Below, in pieces: positions 1-5,100 of a stretch of 7,693 bases of DNA. The position numbers and the translations under genes were made by a program. The notes beneath the pieces were generated by a model. The model worked only from the letters and a program-made list of their open reading frames with translations, was not told the DNA's origin and did not search any database. Within the stretch, counting starts at the first letter, position 1. Every line of letters begins with the position of its first letter. The DNA is from an uncultured Acetatifactor sp. Lineage in GTDB: Bacteria > Bacillota > Clostridia > Lachnospirales > Lachnospiraceae. Location of the stretch: assembly GCA_910577035.1 (NCBI GenBank), contig CAJTKW010000004.1, positions 1-7,693 on the forward strand, given 5' to 3'.

Positions 1-1
1 T

Positions 2-112
2 GACCTGATAGACAGGCACCCGGACTGGGTATTGTACCGCCGGTATATCGATGATGCAGATATAATAGGACTTAATCAGAAAACCTTTGATTTAAGGGGT
101 TTTACCGATTAA
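2..112 (+). CDS. 3' end of an unidentified upstream ORF, or a gene remnant
   Basis: Of the three + frames only this one is open from the window edge: 36 codons, then TAA at 110-112. The peptide begins DLIDRHPDWVLYRRYIDDAD and ends in RGFTD. The 'HPDW...YIDD' stretch faintly recalls the N-terminal region of large serine recombinases (a pattern like NPDWE..GIYADEG). If that is right, the frame is broken soon after, because the catalytic-domain continuation is missing. The last 16 or so codons lie inside the 64-120 hairpin, which is unusual for a functional C-terminus and also fits a remnant or read-through of non-coding DNA. The start lies outside the window. I do not recognise the gene, and whether it is coding at all is uncertain. 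Confidence 0.3.
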   Translation, partial: DLIDRHPDWVLYRRYIDDADIIGLNQKTFDLRGFTD

Positions 113-124
113 GTCCTATTTTTA
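64..124 (+). terminator. Long hairpin with T-rich tail, probable intrinsic terminator
   Basis: Positions 64-77 (AATAGGACTTAATC) are perfectly complementary to 107-120 (GATTAAGTCCTATT), a 14-bp stem. Inside it, AAAACC (80-85) pairs with GGTTTT (98-103) across a small internal loop, leaving a 12-nt apical loop. A short T-rich run (119-123, TTTTT) follows. The position between an upstream frame ending at 112 and parA fits a terminator for the upstream gene. The outer stem is AT-rich, so alternatives are a bidirectional terminator or a protein-binding inverted repeat. Confidence 0.55.
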
Positions 125-133
125 TACCCTATT

Positions 134-154
134 TACCCAACCCAAACTACCCAA
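134..154 (+). repeat. Three 7-bp C-rich units upstream of parA
   Basis: The sequence reads as three consecutive heptamers: TACCCAA (134-140), CCCAAAC (141-147) and TACCCAA (148-154). The outer two are identical. Short iterated motifs just upstream of partition operons often serve as centromere or operator sites for ParB-type proteins, but the array is short and may be chance. No function is demonstrated by the sequence. Confidence 0.3.
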
Positions 155-161
155 ACACATC

Positions 162-208
162 TTATCACAAAATACCGTTCTGGTATACCGTTACGTCTGG
201 AAAAACGG
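162..208 (+). promoter_or_regulatory. Candidate parAB promoter/operator region with ATACCGTT repeats
   Basis: ATACCGTT occurs twice, at 172-179 and 185-192, separated by CTGGT. The first copy also forms a small dyad (ATACC 172-176 with GGTAT 182-186). CCGTT (188-192) can pair with AACGG (204-208). A weak sigma-A-like pair overlaps the repeats: TTATCA (162-167), 16-bp spacer, TATACC (184-189). Repeats over a promoter upstream of parA would fit autoregulation by ParA or ParB, which is common in partition operons. The promoter match is poor and the assignment is inferred mainly from position. Confidence 0.3.
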
Positions 209-220
209 ACAAGAAAACGA

Positions 221-228
221 AAGGAGAG
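221..228 (+). promoter_or_regulatory. Ribosome binding site of parA
   Basis: AAGGAGAG ends five bases before the ATG at 234, with the AAGGAG core seven bases away. This fits a strong Firmicutes Shine-Dalgarno and fixes the parA start. Confidence 0.85.
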
Positions 229-233
229 CGAAA

Positions 234-1043
234 ATGGCTAAAATTATTGCAGTAATGAACGAGAAAGGCGGTGTGGGGAAATCAGCCACGGCCACCACGC
301 TGGCATACCTGCTGGCAAAGAGAGGAAAACGGACGGCCCTGATTGATTTTGACGGCCAGGGACATTCCAGCATCATCTATGGAGTAAAGAACATCAACAA
401 GCTGGAGGTAACGATCAACACGCTGTTGCGGAAAATCATGGAGGACGAGCCTCTGCCGGAGCCGGACAGCTATGTGATAAAGCATGAGAGCGGAGTGGAG
501 GTGATCCCGTCCAACTCCCAGCTTTTCACGCTGGAGCGGAACCTGTGCAACGTGGACTTCCGGGAGCGGATACTGACCCAGTATGTAGACACCATCCGGG
601 ACAGATACCAGTACATAATCTTGGACTGTATGCCCCAGATGGGGACTCCCATGATCAACGTCATGATGTGCGCCGACAGCATCATCGTCCCCACACAGGC
701 GGAATTATTATCCACACAGGGGCTGGCAGAGCTGCTCCGGCACTACCAGGTTATCCGGAAGAACAGCAACCACAGGCTGCGGATCGAGGGCATCCTTATC
801 ACCATGGACTCCCCCAATACCATCGTGTCGGCCCAGGTCAGACAGCTGATAGAGCAGGGCTTCGCAGGGGCGGTGCCGATCTTCAAGACCCACATCCCCC
901 GCTCCATAAAGGTGGCGGAGGCGGTGCTGTACCACAAGACTATCTGTGAGTTCATGCCGAACAATCCGGCGGCGCTGGCCTATGAGAGATTTGCGGAAGA
1001 GCTTTTGGAAAATGAGCAGAGGGAGGTGCAGGCAGTTGGGTAA
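234..1043 (+). CDS. parA: ParA/Soj-family partition ATPase
   Basis: A 269-aa Walker-type ATPase that drives DNA segregation together with ParB. The ATP-bound dimer binds DNA non-specifically and is released by ParB-stimulated hydrolysis. The deviant Walker A motif KGGVGKSAT lies at residues 11-19, with the signature lysine K11 and catalytic K16. Walker A' is at 37-43 (IDFDGQG) and Walker B at 127-132 (YIILDC). The family pattern PTQAELLSTQGLAELL is at 153-168. There is no N-terminal helix-turn-helix, so it is a short Soj/type-Ib-like form. ATG 234 is chosen because the P-loop starts at the usual distance and a strong AAGGAG precedes it. Its last codons overlap the parB start, so the two are probably co-translated. 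One oddity is glycine at position 41, where the family usually has proline (DxDPQG). The family assignment is secure; function in element maintenance is inferred. Confidence 0.96.
   Translation: MAKIIAVMNEKGGVGKSATATTLAYLLAKRGKRTALIDFDGQGHSSIIYGVKNINKLEVTINTLLRKIMEDEPLPEPDSYVIKHESGVEVIPSNSQLFTLERNLCNVDFRERILTQYVDTIRDRYQYIILDCMPQMGTPMINVMMCADSIIVPTQAELLSTQGLAELLRHYQVIRKNSNHRLRIEGILITMDSPNTIVSAQVRQLIEQGFAGAVPIFKTHIPRSIKVAEAVLYHKTICEFMPNNPAALAYERFAEELLENEQREVQAVG
1021..1028 (+). promoter_or_regulatory. Ribosome binding site that decides the parB TTG start
   Basis: GGGAGGTG sits inside the 3' end of parA, seven bases before TTG 1036. The nearest in-frame ATG upstream (946) lies deep inside parA and has no comparable site, so this Shine-Dalgarno selects TTG 1036. 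Confidence 0.75.
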
Positions 1044-2103
1044 GCCAAGAGTCAACCTGGAAGATTTCAGCGATATGCTGCATTTTGATACAGAGCAGGA
1101 AAAAGCGGTTACAGACACTCCGGCTGCGGCATCTGCACAGGGGGAAGGTTTGGAACCAGCAGGCATCCTGGAAATGGACTTTGCCCGGATGGAGCCGTTC
1201 CCCAACCACAAGTTCAAGCTGTATGAGGGACAGCAGCTTGCCGACATGGTGGAGAGTATCCGTCAGTTCGGTGTCCTGCTCCCCATCATCCTCTGGCATA
1301 ACAAGGACGGGAAATATATCATTTTGAGCGGCCACAACCGCCATAATGCAGCCCTGCTTGCGGGGCTTACCAAAGGCCCGGTCATCATAAAGGAAAACCT
1401 GACTTATGATGAAGCCGTGCTGATCGTGACGGAAACCAATCTCCGGCAGCGTTCTTTCGGGGATATGAGCCATTCCGAGAGGGCATACTGCCTTGCCCAG
1501 CACTACGAAGCGTTGAAGTCACAGGGCAGGAGAAATGACCTTTTAGACGAGATAGAAATGCTCTTAAACCCGCATGAATCCAGCGAAAATCCAACTTCGT
1601 CTGAAGTTCAGACGAAGTCACGGTCAGACACAAAAATCGGCCAGGAATACGGACTTTCCAGAGACAAGGTGGCGAAATATATCCGCATTTCAAAACTGAT
1701 TGAGCCGCTGATTGGAAAGGTGGACACCGGTGAAATACCATTCCTTGCCGCATACGACCTGTCCTTTATCGGGGATGGAGACCGGCAGTGCCAGATAGCG
1801 GAGCTGATGGAGAGCGACAATTACAGGATAGACATGAAAAAGGCGGAACTTCTCCGCAGCTACTACGAAACCGGAAAGCTGAATGACACAAGCACCGTCC
1901 AGATACTTTCCGGCGAGAAAACACGAAAACCAAAAACCAATAAGCCGCAGCCCTTTAAGGTGAAACCGGCGGTGATCACCAAATATTTCACCGCAGGCCA
2001 GAGCACCAAGGAAATAGAGGATACCATAGAACGGGCATTGGCATTGTACTTTGAAAACCAGCATATCCCCGAAGAACAGGGAGAGCGATATTCGGATGGA
2101 TAA
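1036..2103 (+). CDS. parB: ParB/Spo0J-like partition protein
   Basis: A 355-aa ParB-family DNA-binding protein, the partner of ParA and presumed centromere binder. The ParB/Srx-like N-terminal domain spans about residues 44-140. It contains the LSGHNRHNAA box at 97-106, equivalent to the GERRxRA nucleotide (CTP) contact region of ParB proteins. A helix-turn-helix follows at about 199-221 (TKIGQEYGLSRDKVAKYIRI). A Lys/Pro-rich stretch and a C-terminal region (about 295-355), probably for dimerisation, complete the protein. TTG at 1036 overlaps the parA stop by eight bases and gives the product MGKPRVNLEDF; an ATG at 946 would add 30 residues that merely shadow parA. A nearly perfect 25-bp palindrome lies in the codons just before the helix-turn-helix. 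The ParB-like fold is well supported. The exact subfamily, and whether it acts in segregation or regulation, is inferred from the parA neighbour. Confidence 0.93.
   Translation: MGKPRVNLEDFSDMLHFDTEQEKAVTDTPAAASAQGEGLEPAGILEMDFARMEPFPNHKFKLYEGQQLADMVESIRQFGVLLPIILWHNKDGKYIILSGHNRHNAALLAGLTKGPVIIKENLTYDEAVLIVTETNLRQRSFGDMSHSERAYCLAQHYEALKSQGRRNDLLDEIEMLLNPHESSENPTSSEVQTKSRSDTKIGQEYGLSRDKVAKYIRISKLIEPLIGKVDTGEIPFLAAYDLSFIGDGDRQCQIAELMESDNYRIDMKKAELLRSYYETGKLNDTSTVQILSGEKTRKPKTNKPQPFKVKPAVITKYFTAGQSTKEIEDTIERALALYFENQHIPEEQGERYSDG
1594..1618. repeat. 25-bp near-perfect palindrome inside parB (parS candidate)
   Basis: ACTTCGTCTGAA (1594-1605) and TTCAGACGAAGT (1607-1618) are exact reverse complements around a single central base (1606). 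The bases encode residues 187-195 of ParB (TSSEVQTKS), just upstream of the helix-turn-helix. A dyad this long could be a ParB binding site; Bacillus subtilis carries one of its parS sites inside spo0J. It could also act as an mRNA hairpin. It does not match the chromosomal parS consensus TGTTTCACGTGAAACA. Confidence 0.5.
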
Positions 2104-2182
2104 GCAGCCGGATATCGCCACAGGGCTTATGTGCCGGAGGGATATGCGTAACATGAATGAAAGAGGGAGGGGAACAGCTTGA
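2096..2182 (+). CDS. Possible 28-aa coupling peptide between parB and the giant gene
   Basis: ATG at 2096 overlaps the parB stop, and the frame runs 28 codons to a TGA (2180-2182) that overlaps the TTG start of the next gene. The peptide starts MDKQPDIATGLMCRRDMRNM and is basic, with no recognised motif. AGGGAGAG at 2078-2085 is a possible but over-distant ribosome binding site. The end-to-start overlaps on both sides suggest a translational bridge that carries ribosomes from parB to the giant gene. It could equally be an untranslated spacer. No family is recognised. Confidence 0.35.
   Translation: MDKQPDIATGLMCRRDMRNMNERGRGTA
2165..2172 (+). promoter_or_regulatory. Ribosome binding site that decides the giant gene's TTG start
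   Basis: GGGAGGGG lies six bases before TTG 2179. An in-frame TGA at 2158-2160 excludes any start further upstream, and the next in-frame ATG would cut away the conserved N-terminal domain. TTG 2179 is therefore the only sensible start. Confidence 0.75.
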
Positions 2183-5100
2183 GCAGAGAGACCAGTTTAG
2201 CAGACCTTTACAGAGCGTCCGTACAGGAGTATACCAAAACACCGGCAGAGTGGAAAGGCCTGCTGTCCTGTGTCGCACGGTTCTACAAGCGTTCCTTTGA
2301 CAATGCGGTGCTGATCTACGCGCAGAAGCCGGATGCCACCCAGCTGGGAACCTTTGACGAGTGGCATGACAAACGGGTGGGGCGCAGCATCAACCGGGGA
2401 GCCAAAAGCATTGCGGTCATTGACATGGTAAACCCCAATGCCAGCATCAAGTATCTCTTTGATTTCATGGATACCAACGGCAGCGTCCAGTCCTACCGGA
2501 ATCTGCAGAAGTACCTGTGGGAACTGGAGGAACAGTACCGCCCCAGTGTTATCATGCGGTTCCATGAAAAATATAACACTCCCACACGCAGCATGGACGC
2601 CTGCCTGTACCATCTGGTGAGCAGACGGGTGAGGGACTGGCTTACGCCTTACATGGAAAATTTCAGGGTAAGGGACGAGGAAAGCCCTCTCCATGGAATG
2701 CCGGAGGATGCGGTGAAGGCGGAGTTTATGGGGCTGGTAATGGAGAGCGTGGCCTACACCGTATTTTCCAAATGCGGAATCTCCACGGAGATGTTTGGGG
2801 ACGACAGTTTTGAGAATATCAGCAACTATAACACACTCCAGCTTTTCATGGCGCTGGGGAGCTGCACGGTCTCCATCGCAAGACCCATACTGAATGAGAT
2901 TTACCGGGAGATCCAGGACATCAAAATCGAAAGGAGCAAAATCTATGAGAACAGAGCCATTGATGAACTTCACATACAGACAGGGAGAGGACGGGATGCT
3001 GTATCCCGAAATCAGGGTATCAGAGAACCCGCAGACCGACCGGATATCGGTGGGACGGTTCGGGAGCCGGTGGAAATCGTATATGATGGAGAAGCATCCC
3101 CACAGGCTGTCGGAACTGGTGGCACAGGGCAGGGTAAACGAAGTGATCCTGCAGGTAGACCAGGAGGCAGAGCAGAGAAAAGAGGCACTGATCCAGGAAC
3201 TGCTGGCAGCCCGCCCCATGCCGAACACGGAGGATACCATGGAGAGAGCCGGCCACATGAGCATGATAACGAAAGAGGCGGAAGAGACCGTGATGGAAGA
3301 GGTGGTGCTGAAAGTCAGATAACACCTGCATCTTCCTCTTCCCCTCAAACAGCTAAATCGCCTGCAGATGGTTTTAAGCCGTCTGTGGGCGATTTTTTTG
3401 TTGTGCCGCCAAGGTCACAGGAAACTGTGCAGGCACCCCAGTCAGACGCCGGGGAGATTCCGGCACAAAAGGATGAACCAATTACACAACTGGAGCAGGG
3501 GGCAGGTCCTGTACAGCGGCAGGGGGAAAAAGCAGAGCGGGAAACACAGTCAAAGCCGGAGCCGGAACAGAAATCCGATGAAAAGCTGCAGTCCAAAGCA
3601 ATGCCGGAACAGAAATCCGAGGAAGTATCGCAGCCCAAAGCAGAAACGGAAGCAGATCCCATGCAGGAAATGCCGGAAAAACCAGAAGCTGTAGAGAACG
3701 GAAATCCTGAAACATCCGGGGAAACAAAAGCGGAAACACCGCCCTATTCCTCTGGACTGTTGGAAGAGGAAGAAGTTTCCGAGCTTCTGGATATGGTTTT
3801 ATGTGCGGATGACCTGGTTCCTGACGCAAGGGTGTGGCATTCCGAGATCTGCGGTTTTTTCCAGAGGGGCAACAGCCAGGAGAAAAAGGCAAATGCCCTG
3901 AAACTGATCTACGGGGAACTGGACGAGGATTACACCATCCAGGACGGCGGCTATCAGGTGCATGTTTTAGGTCAGAGTGAGGGGATTGTGTTTCAGGCAG
4001 ATGGAGGCGATTACTTCTATTCCTATCTGGAACTGTCAAAGCGGATTGATGCCCTCATCCTGGGCGGCGTTTACCCATTCAGCATAGAGGAAGAAAGTCT
4101 GGATGATTTCGCCATTCCTGATGAAAGGGAAGAGCTGGAGGAAAGCCGCAGGAACAGCGAGTCCGGCTCCATTACCGAAAACGTGGAAGGGCAGGAAAAT
4201 TTCTATGACCAGGAACAGCCGGGGACACGGCAGGAAGTTACCGTTGGGCAGGAACCGGCAGAGGGAGAGGAACAGACCCAGGAAGAGACAGAGGAAGAGG
4301 CGCAAATACCAGAAGAAACACCGATGTTGGGAGAAGCACTGATGGCAGAAGAAGAGCCGGACAGGCAGCTTTCCCTCTTTGATATGGGAATGGAATCCGG
4401 TTATGAGGACAATACCGGTTCCGGCCAGGACGCCCTGCTGGATACAGACAAAGTGCCGGAGCAGCTCCTTCCCTTTCATGAGGGAGAAAGGATTTCCTAT
4501 AATGGCAGGGTTTATGAAATCCTGCAGTATCTCTATGATAACAGAACGGTGGAGATTGGGGATATCGGCCAGTTAAAGAACCTGAACGGGTTTAAGATCC
4601 GGGAACGGGTTCCGGTCACAGAGATTGAGGGCTGTCAGACGGTGAAGGACAATTACACCGATGGGGAGATTGCGTTCATGGTGGAAACGGTGGTGAAGGG
4701 CGGTGAAGCCACAGCGGAACAGATGGTGGTTCTGCAGGCGGCAGTGCAGACCGTGCAGGCAAACGAGGCCCATGACCGTGCTGTCCTGGAGGATTTCGAC
4801 CGGCGCACGCTTCAAGGCTTTAACTACCGCTACTTAGAAGAGCATCACCTGTATGACGGCGGCCCTAAAACGAAGTTCCAGAACAACGTGGCAGCTATCC
4901 GGCTGCTGAAAGAACTGGAAGAACAGGGGCGGAAGGCAACCGCAGAGGAACAGATTACCCTTGCGAAATATGTGGGCTGGGGCGGTCTGGCCAATGCCCT
5001 GACACCGGGAAAGAGCGGATGGGAATCACAGTATGAGGAAATCCGGCAGCTTCTCACAGAAGAGGAATTTCAGGCCGCACAGGAAAGCGCTCTCACCGCA

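Noticed and set aside
32..66. TTGTAC...TATAAT as a promoter
   Set aside because: TATAAT (61-66) is a perfect -10, but the best -35 (32-37) is 23 bp away, and the transcript would start inside the 64-120 hairpin. A start there is not excluded, but the support is too weak to list.
545..949. 134-codon + strand frame inside parA
   Set aside because: The product is His/Gly/Pro-rich and low in complexity, with no family match. Unlike the tnpV case it has no strong start signal, no terminator and no codon-bias support.
946..1035. ATG 946 as the parB start
   Set aside because: It would add 30 residues encoded wholly within parA. TTG 1036 has an ideal GGGAGGTG at seven bases and gives a typical N-terminus.
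708..1503. Overlapping minus-strand frames of about 180 codons across parA and parB
   Set aside because: They lie antisense to well-supported genes, show no family resemblance and have irregular composition, so they are shadows.
2179..3322. Sequencing frameshift splitting the giant gene into separate proteins
   Set aside because: The giant frame has no stop from 2179 to the window end, and both the N-terminal domain and the downstream domains are in the same frame. No frameshift is needed; overlap of two genes is the simpler reading.
2197..3348. 383-codon open frame on the minus strand
   Set aside because: It is antisense to the giant gene and tnpV. The product is Ser/Cys/His-rich with no recognisable motif, and its start lacks a convincing ribosome binding site. 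GC-rich third positions on the + strand easily open such antisense frames.
3368..3694. 108-codon + strand frame downstream of tnpV
   Set aside because: The product is Arg/Lys/Ser/Gln-rich. It is an off-frame reading of the repetitive linker and starts inside the terminator hairpin, with no ribosome binding site.
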